Below are positions 1-11,751 of a stretch of DNA of 64,000 bases, piece after piece. Within the stretch, counting starts at the first letter, position 1, and each line of letters starts with the position of its first letter. The notes beneath the pieces were generated by a model that was given only the letters and a program-made list of their open reading frames with translations, searched no databases and was not told the origin of the DNA. The stretch comes from Phyto melanocephala (Eukaryota > Arthropoda > Insecta > Diptera > Rhinophoridae), in assembly GCA_941918925.1 (NCBI GenBank), contig OW799235.1, positions 32,539,201-32,603,200 of the forward strand. The letters run 5' to 3'. A program made the translations under genes and the position numbers.

Positions 1-329
1 ATCAATGCTAATTCGTATATCAGAAATGGAATAGCTGTTATGACATATTCCATTTAATGAAATTTAATAAAAAAAGAATGAATATTTGTTATAAATGTAA
101 ATAAACTTAGTGTATTTGTTTAAAAAAAAAGTACATCTAATTATTTGACACCGAAAATCTCATTTTCCATCCCTGTATAAATAAATGAAAACAAGGCGAA
201 CTTAACAAATTCTTACATTATGCTTCCCGATCAGCTTTTGCGACGAGGTTATCTGTATGAATATGTCTTATTTCATCTCCTATTATTTTAGTACGGTCAA
301 CCTCACTTTAAAAAATTCACAATTCGCTA
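1..329. other. AT-rich sequence, no feature recognised
   Basis: I see no coding pattern, RNA gene or inverted repeat here. The stretch is AT-rich with short A runs and leads directly into the foldback element that begins at 330. Confidence 0.6.
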
Positions 330-1051
330 CTACACCTTTTCAAGTTGAAATTGAGAAAAAATAAAATGAAATTTTGAAATACAAATTAATATTGAGAAAA
401 TTCAAATTGAAATTTAGAAATACAAATTAGTATTGGGAAAAAACAAATTGGAATTAGGAAAATAAAAATTAATGTTAAGAAAATATAAATTCTAATTGAG
501 AAAATTCAATTTATCATAAGGAAAAAGAAACTATTTAATGATGAGATGCTTACAATTTTATTTAAATTATGTACTCATTCACCAACAGGCAATTCCTCCA
601 GTTCTATCGCTCTTTGGTAAAATGTTGAAGAGTGATGAACTGCCCTGGCACAATCTACGGCTGTAATAGTGGCCCTAGATTCGTCAATATATATAAACAA
701 GACGTTGATCGCAAATACCGGGTGAAGATGCATTTGAAATACCAATGCGGGTTTTCTTATATGTTTTTATTTCAGGTTATACATATTCAATTGGATTAAG
801 CATCGGTCTGTAAGGAGACTATCGAAGTAGTATTGCTGGCGCGATTTCAAAAATTATTTCTATTTGACTATTTCTATTTTCTTTACATCAATTTTTATTT
901 TCTTAATTTCAATTGGTTTTTACTCAATATTAATTTGTATTTCTCAATTTCAATTGGTTTTTTTTTAATATTAATTTTTATTTCTCAATTTCAATTTGTA
1001 TATGCTCAAAGTTAGTTTATATTTTCTCAATTTCATCTTGAAAAGGTGTAG
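330..1051. repeat. Foldback element with arms built of short sub-repeats
   Basis: The left end CTACACCTTTTCAAG at 330 is matched in inverse at 1037-1051 (CTTGAAAAGGTGTAG). Both arms, about 200 bp each, are made of a repeated unit that reads roughly AAATTGAGAAATACAAATTAA in the left arm and its complement in the right arm. The centre (about 540-830) is less AT-rich and has no convincing ORF; the 60-residue ORF at 833-1015 is only translation of the right arm. The design fits a non-autonomous foldback (Tsessebe/Galileo-like) element. The inverted arms are plain to see; the family is unknown and no clear target-site duplication was found. Confidence 0.75.
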
Positions 1052-3267
1052 AAAATCAAGACTAAAAATTATAAAAAAAATTATCAATATTCTTAAATTT
1101 TTATTTTGCTTTACTTTAACTAAAACATATTAAAATCGTATTTTAGCAAACTTTATAATTAAATAACTTTTTATTAAATTCCATTAAATACTAAAAGCAT
1201 TTGTATTGTTTAGTACCAAATAATGGTACTTGTCTCAATATGCTAGTAAATAGCTCCATCATATAAAATCCATATAAAACTTAAGCAAATGAACTTAAGT
1301 GAAATATTCAACAACCCGAAGAAAAATAAGTCTAAATAAGACTGCCTCAATATAAATATAAGTGTATGTATGTACGTATGTACGTGTATACAGTGCAAGT
1401 ATGTCTGAATTCTATTCCTGCAGCATTCTCGTACGAGTTCGTAGATACATAGATTGTGGTAGATTGTGAAATACTTTAGACACACATGCATTATTATTCC
1501 TTATTTTTCTACAAATCTCCCTTTCTTTTCTCCCATCCACTTATTTACTGGTATCTTGTGAAAAGCAGAAAGAAAATTCTTGCTTAAACATTCCTTTTGA
1601 ATATCGCAACAACATTAATAGTACACCTTTAAGTTGCACAAGATTGTGTACAAATAAATAAATAAATAAATAATAAATATTCTGTGCAATTTTTCCATGT
1701 CTTCTGCACTTTCGATAGCGATGTATTTTGTTGAAATATTTGTTTATGGTGTTAAAACGGCGTAAAAATAGTAAAAGAGAAAAATAATGGAAAACGAAGA
1801 AGATACAGATGATGCTACAGTTTGCAACCAAGTAGCCATGCAACATTTTACATGACTATAAACAACTCTTTTCTATTATATACATTGTGGAGTTACAAAA
1901 GTAAATATGGAATAACAACAGACACACCATCGACATGTAACATTGGTTCAGCTTAAGAAATATGTGCTTGTATGTAAGTACGTATTTGTATGTAAACAGT
2001 TATGTATATCGAAGTACAACAACAGTAATAACAGTATGCTTTTACACACTACCTGGGATATTATTATTCAAATGTCGTTCTTAAATCTCCGGAGGCAAAG
2101 ATTTGAAAAGTATAAATTTGCTTTTATTTTCTAACAATTTATGGTGTGTAAAAAATAACCTTTCTTCTAGTATAAAGAATATGCTTTAACACACACACAC
2201 ACATGTAGAGAAGCTACATACATATGTGAATGTATATTTTAAAAGTTTTCACCATTAAAAGTTTTAAATTTATTTTTCGAATTTTTTAAAAATATAAAAC
2301 TGTAAAATAGGAATGACATAATAAAATAAAATATGACCTGGTTGACTCGAAACAATGTTGATATTGAAAAATTGAATGCCCTAAATTTACCACAATTTGA
2401 AAAAAAGGTGTCTACATGAAGCTTTAGGTAAATTATAAAAGTTAAAGCAGAGGTACATATAAAAATTTTAAAATGACTTCTCACTTGTTTTACTTTTGGG
2501 ATTTAAATGATACTTTTCAAATCAGGAACATATAAGTGCTGGAAAATTCCTTTACTTTTTATTACGAAATTCTATTAACAATATTTTATTTCGATACTCA
2601 ATAGTAACACTGTGCGACAGGCCAAATTAGCAGGAAAAATTATATCGTCTAAAAAAAGTTATATCTGTGCGGGCGCTTTGCTGGGTTAGGTCTAGGAATG
2701 GAGATACATCAAATTGAAGTTGATAAGCATTGTCTAGGGGAATTTGTTATTTCTTATTCTTTTTTTTTTATCAATTTTGATGACTTAAACATCCCAACAT
2801 AACAAAGTGATGGTTGTCATAGTTATAAATCTCAATGCCAACCACGTTTTTTTTAGTAATTAATCGAACAAAAATTAATTAAAATAATTCTTAGGGTGTT
2901 TTTATTTTATTTATTTTAAGAAAAAGAGAACAGCATTTAAAGCCTACTGTAAATGTGTGACTTTTACCTACTTAAAATGCCTATCATACGAACGGTTTAC
3001 TCTAATACTGACCCCATTTTCTTGCTTTATAGTTCGCCTTTTTGCTCTTTTTCGCATCCACCACTCCCTTTATACCGTGGCCATAAGCAATTGTGTACTC
3101 TTTCTTGAGTGTAAAGAGACATTTAAATAGCAATTGGCGTCTACGATATCCGGTAAGTGTAACATTGAGCTGCAATATGTTGCCTTTATTTAATATATAG
3201 AACCAAGTTTCTGTTTCTCATTGAGAAAAGTTTTGATTCTCCAACACTTTTTTTATTCTATTCTTAC
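1052..3267. other. AT-rich non-coding DNA with microsatellites
   Basis: There is no recognisable gene. The stretch holds a (GTAT/GTAC)n tract near 1364-1390, an (AAAT)n run near 1650-1677 and a (CA)n run near 2191-2204. The patch at about 3000-3160 is less AT-rich and more complex than its surroundings and holds a GGTAAGT donor-like hexamer near 3150, but it has no ORF support. Confidence 0.5.
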
Positions 3268-3336
3268 TTGTGAAATAGGAATTGATTTGTTTGGCTTCTG
3301 ATTCTGGCTCATAGGTAAATTCCGATTGATCCATTG
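3268..3336 (-). CDS. Candidate 69-bp internal exon (unrecognised gene)
   Basis: On the minus strand a pyrimidine-rich stretch ending TTTTTCTATTGTAG (an acceptor) is followed by 69 open bases and then by the donor-like GTAAGAATA. In one frame (two bases of the preceding codon, 22 full codons, one base over) the peptide begins MDQSEFTYEPESEAK and is acidic and protein-like. A second frame is also open, so open length alone proves little. The larger open frame on the minus strand spans 3218-3421. I do not recognise the peptide. If real, it would be a small cassette or 5' exon of a minus-strand host gene with large introns, which would explain the gene-poor surroundings. This is inference from splice-site pattern and composition only. 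Confidence 0.25.
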
Positions 3337-5067
3337 CTACAATAGAAAAATAAATTGCTCTGTCAGAGTTAGAATTTGCATTTTTTTGACATTTTCCACA
3401 AAATTTCACCAAAAACCACACCTATTGGTTTTTGGTAAAACTTTGTGTAGTTGTTGTTTTTTATATTAAGCTTGATATCACTTTAGCATTTTAATGGTTG
3501 CTGCAAATCATTTTGTATTTTGGTTAGTTGGATGTGCTCACAGTTCTTTAAATATTAGATAAATGAGAACAAGCCTAATATAAAAACAACTATTGATATA
3601 CACAGAAAAAAATAAATAGTAATTTCAATTACGAAATTAATACTTTTAATTAAAAAAATGTTAAATTTTGCTCCAATCATCAAAATGATACTATACATTA
3701 AATAAAAATTTATAATTGTAATTGAAAAAATAATAGCAATTTTCGAGAAACATATACATATATTGTATACAAGTTTGCCATTACGTTTGTGATTTGAACA
3801 GTATTTACTTGCAAAATCGCTAAGTATGTAAAAGATGGTGCAAAATCAATCATGCAATTAAAGTTTTAAATTATTTTTTTTTTACTAAATAAGAAGAATC
3901 ATTTTGAGTGGTGGAAATCTTTACACTGTACAATTTTTTCTGTTAATTGGAAAATGTGATATTAGCCAACAGCCTCTCTCCAAAGTTGATACACAGTTGT
4001 GCCCATTTTATTGCATTTTGCATAACTTTCCCAAATATTTCTGGTTCGCATTCTTGAATTCATCGAATATTCTCTTCTAATCAAAATTTGTAAGCTGGTG
4101 GTGTTGTACATGATGGTAATAATGTGGGGGTTTTCTTTTCAGTTGTTACACTTTTTATGCCTATTCATGGAAACGAAGTATTGCGTTTTTTAAGGAAGTA
4201 TAAATATATTTCAAATAAAATTAATGCTTATAATTTCACATCGATAGTGAAAACTTTTCAGAGATTCCAATATATTTCATATAAATAAGTACATCTCGAC
4301 ACAAAAATTTAATGCGATAGCATCACAAAAACAGCTTTACAAGCAATTTTACCAAACAAAATTACATTATGATAATGCAGTTTCTATAACGTTTTTGTTT
4401 TCTCCTGTAAAGTCACAATTATTTTAGTTAGGACCCTTCTACCTGCAACTAACGATATATACTTTTGTAAAGGGTATAATATTGTATTTAGGTGATATCG
4501 CATATAATCTGGTACTAAAAGAAAATTTTTAAATATTGCAAAGAATACTCTTTCTTATAAATAAATTTGCCTTTTTTCTTTGCTAAGCATTTCTGGTATT
4601 AGAAATAAGTTACACTAATTTCATATCCCTAGACTTTTTTGGTAAAACTCTATCGTGATTTTAGCAGCTGGCGAATGTAAAAAAAATTTATAAACGGTTT
4701 AAGTAGTTACAAGGTAACGTACATATTGTGACGTCAAATTTATAACAAATTATAATAAAGTTTTAACATTTTAAATTCTGGTTTTACTTATTATTTTGTT
4801 TGGCTGTAAATAAGTTATACTTTATGGAAATTTTCAGTGTAAGTTTCTAATACAATAGCCTAGAACGACTTTTTAACTAAAAAGAGGTGCTATATTCGTA
4901 TGAAAAAAATTTATAAGTCCAAATACTTAATAGCTAATGGGGAGTATTTAAGTTCCAGTACAGGGAAGGAAAACGGCTTTTATGATTTTGTTTCAAGTAT
5001 GAAAACAAAATGTACTTTCTAGGCCATGACGGTACCATTTTTTTAATATTTATTACTAAAAACATAA
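3337..5067. other. AT-rich non-coding DNA
   Basis: No gene or transposase relic was recognised. A short stretch from about 3600 (TACACAGAAAAAAATAAAT) loosely resembles the termini of the TA-inserting MITEs at 30742 and 50427, but no partner end was found. Confidence 0.5.
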
Positions 5068-5170
5068 ACTTAACAAAAATTTTTATAAAAATTCAGAAGT
5101 ATACAATAAAAAACAGAAGCTTACCAAAAATGTGTATAAAAATCCAGTATACAATAAAAAATATTAAATA
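5068..5170. repeat. Two-copy tandem duplication, about 52 bp unit
   Basis: The unit TAACAAAAATTTTTATAAAA... through TATACAATAAAAAAC is repeated almost at once with small changes (5068-5119 and 5120-5170). The 76-residue ORF over it merely shows the same peptide pattern twice (KIQ..YTIKN). There is no evidence of coding function. Confidence 0.55.
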
Positions 5171-5348
5171 TTACATTTATAGGTACATACGTAGAGATCG
5201 GTTATTTAACAAATTTAATTTATTAAATACTTTTAGATAATAAATTTTCTGTTGTTTTTAAATTAAAGCAACAAGAATTTGTTGACTTCAGTATATCTTT
5301 TGTTTGTATCAAATTTGAAACTTTGGAAACGTGTAGTATATTTCTTTC

Positions 5349-5680
5349 CTATGTTTTAATTAGGTTTAGGAAAGAAAAATCTCGTTCGACGTTGGCCGAA
5401 GAATGTGGAATTGACAGAATTCCTCTTCCAATTCTTGAAATTTCTGGGAATATGAACTCATTTAATTCATTTTTTATCTGTGATACTTTAGACCAAAAAT
5501 AGAAAATATTTGAATCTTTGTGTGATCTAAGTTCAATCACATCGGCTAGTGCTCTGTACTGATTATTTATTGCTTCAGTATTTGTTTGTTTATGTGGAAA
5601 ATTTTTACCAAAAGAGGTACTATTGAGTTTGTTTCTCCCATAATAATTTTTTCTGGAGTAAACTTATTGAACCATTATAG
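5349..5680 (-). pseudogene. hAT-family transposase, C-terminal fragment
   Basis: The minus strand is open from about 5680 down to the stop at 5349. The last part reads IPHSSANVERDFSFLNLIKT, which is the hAT C-terminal dimerisation motif (the Ser-x-x-x-Glu-Arg-x-Phe-Ser core that packs two transposases together). Upstream in the same frame are residues that fit the preceding part of such proteins (an NNQYRALADVIELR stretch). Full hAT transposases run to about 600 residues, so only the tail is left, with no DDE catalytic part visible nearby. No flanking TIR pair was found. The family is fairly sure; autonomy is ruled out. Confidence 0.75.
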
Positions 5681-5750
5681 TACTTCATTATTAAAGTCCA
5701 CCTTACATGCTTACGAATCAAAAGTAAAATAAAACATATATAACAACAGC

Positions 5751-5876
5751 CAAGGCGAATTCATGTACCAGGTGGTGCCAAATTAAGAGGTGATTTTTGA
5801 AAGAAGTTTGCAATAAAGTCCTAGGCAGATTTTGTTGTTGAAGACTTAACACCACCTGGTACATGAATTCGCTTTG
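5751..5876. mobile_element. 126-bp MITE with CAAGGCGAAT termini
   Basis: The ends CAAGGCGAATTCATGTACC (5751) and GGTACATGAATTCGCTTTG (to 5876) are inverse copies over about 27 bp, including the inner CAGGTGGTG. The flanks give an 8-bp near-duplication: ACAACAGC at 5743-5750 and ACAACATC at 5877-5884 (7 of 8). No coding capacity. The ends are related to those of the 942-bp element at 28505-29446 (about 17 of 22 positions). The superfamily is not settled: 8-9 bp duplications occur in hAT, P and Mutator-like elements. Confidence 0.8.
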
Positions 5877-6971
5877 ACAACATCATTGCAACAAAAACAG
5901 AACAAAAACAAAAACAAGCAAAATTAAAGAGAACATGGACAAATTTTTAAATTGTACCAAGTAGCTCGCTGTAGTACCACGATCTAAACAAGGTCAAGAA
6001 TGTACCATAAAAAGTACAATCGTACCATGATCTCCATCCGTGCTCCAGTTCAAAGTAATATAATTTTTGTTTGTTTATTTATTTATGTATGTAGAAGTAT
6101 ATACCCAACAAAATAACATAATACAAAATAAAGTACTAGTACTTGAAAGTACTAGAAAACAGCTCTTCACTACTTACAATAAATAATTAAACCCAATGAG
6201 AATTATAAATAGTTGTGTATTATTTTTAGCAAATTTCTCAATAAGAAAATATCTTGTGTGTATATTTATAAGCAATTGTCTGAAAATAATTACTGACGTA
6301 TTATATAGATCAAGTCATTACTAAAATACTTCTTAGTATGACATACGAAATGTAATAGTCATTGAAAAGTATGTTGTTTAGTAAAAGCAAGTCATTAACT
6401 AGTTTTTGCTGGATAAGAATAATAAACATAATATTGGTAATAACTATTAAGTATAGCTATTTTTATTGGTTTTGTATAAATAATATAACATGCCTATTGT
6501 AATCTCAGTACGATAAATAATAATTACCTGATTTAACAAAACACATGTGTTTATTTCTTTTTTTTTTATAATAAAAAAACACATCTGCACTAAATTCCCT
6601 CACAAAGTTGAAGCTTAAATAAATGCAATTTCTACAATTGAATAAATTTTTGCAAAACAATTGGTAAAAAAAATATGCACGCCATTTTATCTAGCTAGAA
6701 CTTCAAAGCCATTATTTGTGGTAAATCATTTGAAAATTTATTTATTTTGTTAAAAACAAGAAACCCACGATTGTTCTATTCGTATGTGTTTTTTCTTGTT
6801 TTTGTTTACTTATATGTTTCATATTTTTCGTTTTCAATTTACTCTCGCTTGTAAATTCGATACAGCGACAACAGCACACTCCCCTTATACATAGACAAAT
6901 ATCCTTTAATGATAGTAAAACAAAGAACACAAAAAAAACATTTGTACTCATGTGACGTTGATTTTAAAGAA
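5877..6971. other. AT-rich non-coding DNA
   Basis: No feature recognised beyond T runs (for example near 6557) and short AT repeats. Confidence 0.5.
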
Positions 6972-7118
6972 ATGAAAAATATTCGATTGCTAGTGTTACT
7001 CTTTGTAGCAGCATTTGTGTCTCCAAAAACATTTGTTATGGAAAACGAGATAGATAACTGTCATGTTTTGCAATGTTTAACCAGCAATTTTGTCATGTGC
7101 GCTTTTGTCTGGGTGTGA
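6972..7118 (+). CDS. Candidate 48-codon ORF with signal-peptide-like start
   Basis: An ATG at 6972 with a G at -3 opens 48 codons to the TGA at 7116-7118. The first 20 residues, MKNIRLLVLLFVAAFVSPKT, have a basic n-region, a hydrophobic core and a small residue before a possible cleavage point, like secreted fly peptides. Three cysteines follow. The open frame also extends upstream to 6909, but the internal ATG makes the better start. I do not recognise the peptide and see no clear promoter or poly(A) signal, so chance in AT-rich DNA is a real alternative. Confidence 0.2.
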   Translation: MKNIRLLVLLFVAAFVSPKTFVMENEIDNCHVLQCLTSNFVMCAFVWV

Positions 7119-7642
7119 ATGTGTGTTCTATACAAATATACAAGAAATGTATGAATTAAAGTTTGTGTAATTGTTTGTGCATATACATACATACATATGT
7201 ATAACAAAAATAAATAGTAAATACAGTTCATGTGTAGTTAAGCAAATTTCCCAGCGAAAGGCTTACAAAAATATTATTGTTTTTCTTTTGAAAATCAGTT
7301 TTAATATTAATAAAATTTTATTAATTTTATTACTGCATTTATTAAAATACTAGGAATCTTTCAAAATTGCAAGCAGTAAAATTTTTATTAAACCGCATTT
7401 AAGCTGTTTTATTATTTTTTTAAATTTTAAATTAAGTTTTATTAATTTTTTATAAGTGTTACATAATATCTGAAAAAAAATTGTTATTCAATACTAGATG
7501 AGTGTTATGCATTTTTGAAGCCATGAACAGATTCATCATCAACACTGATTGATCAAAACTACAAATGCTGTATGTAAATATCAACTATAAACTCAATATT
7601 TTAATTAAATCTGAAACAGATAATGGTTTGTTATAATTACTT
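7119..7642. other. AT-rich non-coding DNA
   Basis: Nothing recognised; the ORFs here are low-complexity translations of A and T runs. Confidence 0.5.
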
Positions 7643-7858
7643 TCATATATTTTCATACACTAATGAGTTAGAATGAAACTTATCAACATCTGTTATATAC
7701 TGTATTCTTTTTGGTACGTCATTACCACAATGTTTAATGCACCTTTCGCCTTGAGCTAAACGTGACGCCTTAGCAATTTTGCAAGTATTGTTGAATTTTT
7801 GTAACATGTTGATAAACAGAATGTAGTTGTTGAACAGAGTCTTTTTTATGTTCACCAA
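7643..7858 (-). CDS. Unrecognised ORF fragment, protein-like composition
   Basis: This 71-residue minus-strand frame is richer in GC than its flanks and has a balanced residue mix, with the segment SRLAQGERCIKHCGNDVPK and two cysteines four apart (CIKHC). It has no splice sites or start context that I trust. It could be a leftover exon or a transposon protein fragment. I do not recognise it and assign no function. Confidence 0.2.
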   Translation of the reverse strand: MVNIKKTLFNNYILFINMLQKFNNTCKIAKASRLAQGERCIKHCGNDVPKRIQYITDVDKFHSNSLVYENI

Positions 7859-7974
7859 GCTCTTTTTGTTGTTGTATTTTTTATAATATATTTTAAAATT
7901 CCTATTATAACTTTATTTTTTAAATTTTATATTAAATTTATTTAAAGCTTAAGTTCAATGCATAGCCTTAACGT

Positions 7975-8197
7975 AATGATTAGTAATCCTAAAGATCAGT
8001 AATTAGATTACTTTTTTCTCAGAGGTGACGTAATGATAAAATTACGATAATTTTTAATTTTGCATGATTAGTAAATGATTACAATTATAAATAATCAAGA
8101 AATAACAAAGACAACTTAAGATTACTATAAAATAAACAAAAGTAATCAAGAAATAATACGACTACTTTAAAAGATAACTTTTAATAAATTTTGATTA
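7975..8197. repeat. TAATCA-rich repeat, partial copy
   Basis: This block is dense in GTAAT/GATTA words. Its right part (about 8100-8197) matches, in inverse orientation, the left part of the foldback element at 13275-14040: both contain ACTTAA(G/A)ATTACT, then CTTTAAAAGAT, then TTTTGATTA. It ends exactly where the CACTG-ended element begins, so the larger element may have cut it. Confidence 0.5.
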
Positions 8198-9002
8198 CAC
8201 TGCTCTGCAACAAAATCCTCCATTTAATAAAACTATGTGGACTATATGGATTTTGACGCGCTAAACTCAAATCCGTTGTCGGTTTTTTTCCATCAGATCA
8301 GGATTTTTTTTTATGGGCGTGGCAAATTTTTCCCCCTAAATTAGTCAGGTACGGACACATATTTAATCCTAACTCGAGAACCAGTCATCCGATTTTCAAA
8401 AATAAAACACCAAAAATGTTTTGTTTTCTTTATTTCAGTCGAATTCAATTTTTCTCTATCTCTTATCGTTTTGGAGTTATTTAAAAATTAATGGAGAAAA
8501 AAATTTTTTTTCGTGCAAAATTCGTAATATTTTTCAATTTAAAAATGGAATTAAAAAAAATATAAGGCAAATATTCAACATTTTAAACTTTTTTCTAAGA
8601 GCTACTTATCTTGGAAATAAAAAAAGTCATAAACTATAAAAAGCGATTAAAAAATGTGGATTTTATTGTCAATTTACCGCAGGTACCCAATATTGTAATG
8701 CAACCAGCCGTACATATGATATATGTAACATTTCGTTGAGTGAGCAGGTAATGGAACTAAAGTACAACGGTATTTTACATAGCTCTTGGAATTAATATTT
8801 ATAACAGTATTTTTCAATTACCTGTGATTTCAAATTAAAAACATTAGGGTAGATTCTGGTATTTATTATACCCGCCACCAAAAAAATGGTGGGGGTATAT
8901 TCATTTTGTCATTCCGTTTGTAACACATCGAAATATCCATTTTAGACCCCATAAAGTATATATATTCTGAATCAGGGTTTGATTTGATGACGATCTAGCT
9001 AT

Positions 9003-9036
9003 GTCCGTCCGTCTGTCTGTCCGTCTGTCCGTCTGT
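9003..9036 (+). repeat. (GTCY)n microsatellite of copy A
   Basis: Mixed GTCC/GTCT units follow ATCTAGCTAT. Equivalent tracts lie near 23330, 24769-24812, 38806 and 40269, always at the same place in the element. Copy F has lost it. Confidence 0.9.
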
Positions 9037-9985
9037 TGAAAGCACGATAGAGGTCGCACCGAAAAAGCTAGGGGGCTCAAATTTTGCCAGAATCTTTCTT
9101 ATAGACAAGGTTTGTTTCGTATTGAAAATGGGCTAAATCGGAATATTAGGAAGAGAGTTATAGCTCGAAAAGCAAGAGTAGGTCGAAAAAACCGTGTCCT
9201 TCGAACATCGAATAAAATGGAATTGTGTCCAAAGGCATTAACGTAGACTCCTGAAACTTCGAATATATATTCCCTGAAAAAAAAAATTTTTTTCCCTGAA
9301 AACTGTCTAAATCTATGCATTAGGAGAGGAGTTATCGGTCAAAATGTACGAAAATTTATACCGCACAGTGTATTTTTCGGTATATTTAAAAACAAAAACG
9401 TCATAAAAGCAACAAAATTGAATGTACGACTCTGAAATTTTGCACACTTTGCTTTTTGGTGACACGCTTTTTTGTAACGGAAAATTAATGTGCCACGCCC
9501 ACTTTTACGCCCACCTCCCATATAACGTTTTACCTAAAATTCATATAATTTCTCTATTAATAAAGATTTTGGAATAATAAAGGACTATATTGAAACACCT
9601 CAGTTGTACTCATTCGCAAAAATAACTTTGACACGCCTACTATAACGCCCACTTATCACGTTATCTACCGTTAATGAAATTTTAAAGCTCATGAAACCGC
9701 CAAAATTAGAGGTATGATGACAAAATTTGCTACGTATATCCCCCTAGGCAATATCATTACTGCGCCAGAAAATTAAGGTGCCACGCCCACTTTTACGCCC
9801 ACCTCAAATATAACGTTTTACCTAAAATTCACATAATTTCTCTATTAATAAAGATTTTGGAAACATAAAGGAAATATCTAAGTTGTATTTATTAGCAGAA
9901 ACTTTATTGACACGCCTACTTTAACGCCCACTTTAATTGAAAGACTACATTTGCAAAAGCATTTTAGTAGCATATCGAAGTTATA

Positions 9986-10601
9986 AAGGGTGGTTAAATT
10001 TTAAGGGCCGATGTTGAATTTAAATAAAACACAAATTATTTAGGAAATTATTATTATTTCCTTTTTTTATAATGATAATATTTGTACGGTTCAATTACGT
10101 ATTTAACAATAGCGGCCAAATGGCCCCCTATCCTTGGCACCACTCATCTATCTGATGGTCCAAATTTTCAATGACAATATTGATGCTCAATTATTGGGCA
10201 TGATGATGAGTCGAGATTGACTGCTATTTTGCCACACTATCGCAAAAAACAGGAATGGTTCCCATTCAACGAACTAAGAAGGCATTCACAGATTTTCTAA
10301 CATTTTATACAGACCTGTTTTGCAGAAATTTAAATAGTTTTTACAATTCTCCCGATTGTGGACGAATTTGAACGATTATGTTGACCAAAAGAATTACGAA
10401 GTGCACAAAATGCATTTTGATTTGAACGCCCATTATCATAAAAAACCTGAATAACTTTAAAGCGTTGCTCATTTGCGTATTTTTCCACGGATCAAATTGA
10501 ATTAGTCTGAGATTGAGAAATGTCAAATGAAATGCAAGAAAAAAGTTGAAGTTTAGGTGTAGTTCACCTTCAACATGGGCTCTTAAATTTTAACTACCCT
10601 C
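9986..10601 (-). mobile_element. Rosa-mariner-derived MITE nested in GTCY copy A
   Basis: The ends AAGGGTGGTTAAATTTTAAG and, at the other side, its inverse TTAAATTTTAACTACCCT bound 0.6 kb. On the minus strand one frame reads NQNAFCALRNSFGQHNR, which matches the N-terminal helix-turn-helix part of rosa-type mariner transposases. The sequence near the other end matches the 3' end of the rosa copy at 46117 (the TATGGAACAAxATATCG region). The middle of the gene, including the catalytic part, is missing. The same MITE sits at the same site in copies B, D and E and is absent from copy F. Confidence 0.8.
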
Positions 10602-11558
10602 TCCAAAGAAAGTGATACATATTTTATTATAAAGAGATTATTCCATAGCGATCAAGAAAATAATAAATATTGTGCTTTAAATGAACACAAAATTGGTGGT
10701 ATAAAAGATTCGGCACAGCCGAATATAGTGCTCTTTCTTGTTTATTTTAACAATGTTTCCTAAATAAAAATTAATAATTATTAACAAAAGTTTTGTATTA
10801 TTTTAAGTAAAATAGCCTGTAAATATTTTAATTTTTTATTGTTATTTGAAGTTATCTACGGGTGACGACAGGGTGGGTGCTTTAAGCGAGGCGATGCTAC
10901 AAAATTACAATCCAGCAAATTTTTTTTGCTGGTATTTTTTTTTGTTGTACGAAAGTAGATAGAAGTAAAAAGTTGCCATTCATTGTTGCTACAAGTCGCT
11001 TTAGTGCGCCCACTCTGACGTTGTTTGCTGCATTACACATATTTGGTTAATATTGGGTACCAGCGGTAAATTGACAATAAAATCTACAGTTTTAAACCGA
11101 TTTTTATAGTTTATGCTTTTTTTTATTTCTAAGATAAGTATCTCTCAGAAAACAGTTTAAAATGTTGAATATTTGCCTTATATTTTTTTTAATTCCATTT
11201 TTAAATTGAAAAATATTACCAATTTTGCACGAAAAAATTTTTTTTTCTCCATTTATTTCTAAATAACTCCAAAACGATAAGAGATAGAGAAAAATTTTCC
11301 ACTAAAATATAACTAATTTAGTTACACATATTTTGGTGTTTTACTTTTGAAAATCGGATGACTGGTTCTCGAGTTAGGATTAAATAAGTCTGCGCACCTG
11401 ACTAATTTAGGGGGAAAAATTTGCCACGCCCATAAAAAAAAATCCCGATCTGATGGAAAAAAACCAACAACGGATTTGAGTTCAGCGCGTCAAAATTCAT
11501 ATAGTCCTTATAGTTTTAATAAATGGGAAGACAAAAAAATTTTTTTTGCAGAGCAGTG

Positions 11559-11751
11559 TTATTTGATTTGTGTGTCAAAGAGAACAAAAATTATACTACT
11601 TTAAAAAAAGCTATTGCCCTAAACCTGATGGTCTTATATGAACTGCACTGCATTTTTAAAGTTGCTTTTAGTTTTCGAGATATACCGCTATGTCAAATTT
11701 GAAAACGTTTTATCCAATTTAGTTTCAAGTAAAAAAAATAGTTATCTTTAA
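11559..11751. other. Flank between two elements
   Basis: Unique AT-rich sequence between the CACTG foldback and the piggyBac-like MITE; nothing recognised. Confidence 0.5.

Larger units (their letters stand above)
8867..10741 (+). mobile_element. GTCY repeat copy A (mini-me-like), nested
   Basis: The copy starts TATACCCGCCACCAAAAAAA and ends GCCGAATATAGTGCTCTTTC. In order it has a GTCC/GTCT microsatellite (9003-9036), the block with CTATAGAGGTCGCACCG-type wording, about 290-bp modules that begin CCACGCCCACTTTTACGCCC (9489 and 9780), and a nested rosa-derived MITE. No long ORF is expected: the 60-73 residue frames here recur in other copies and reflect repeat identity. Diptera have retroposon-like mini-me repeats with GTCY tracts, which this resembles; the link is from memory and the superfamily is uncertain. 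It sits inside the CACTG foldback and is therefore younger than it. Confidence 0.75.
8198..11558. mobile_element. 3.36-kb element with ~500-bp inverted arms, CACTG ends
   Basis: The left arm (8198-8694) begins CACTGCTCTGCAA and the right arm (11049-11558) ends in its inverse TTGCAGAGCAGTG. The arms match closely along their length, including the patch TAACTCGAGAACCAGTCATC and the inner edge GTCAATTTACCGC with GGTACCCAATATT. A TTA lies next to each end (8195-8197 and 11559-11561). CACTG ends with a 3-bp duplication fit the CACTA/Mirage/Chapaev group, but arms this long are unusual and no transposase was seen. The centre is occupied by a separate GTCY element (8867-10741). The structure is certain; the superfamily is inference. 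Confidence 0.7.
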
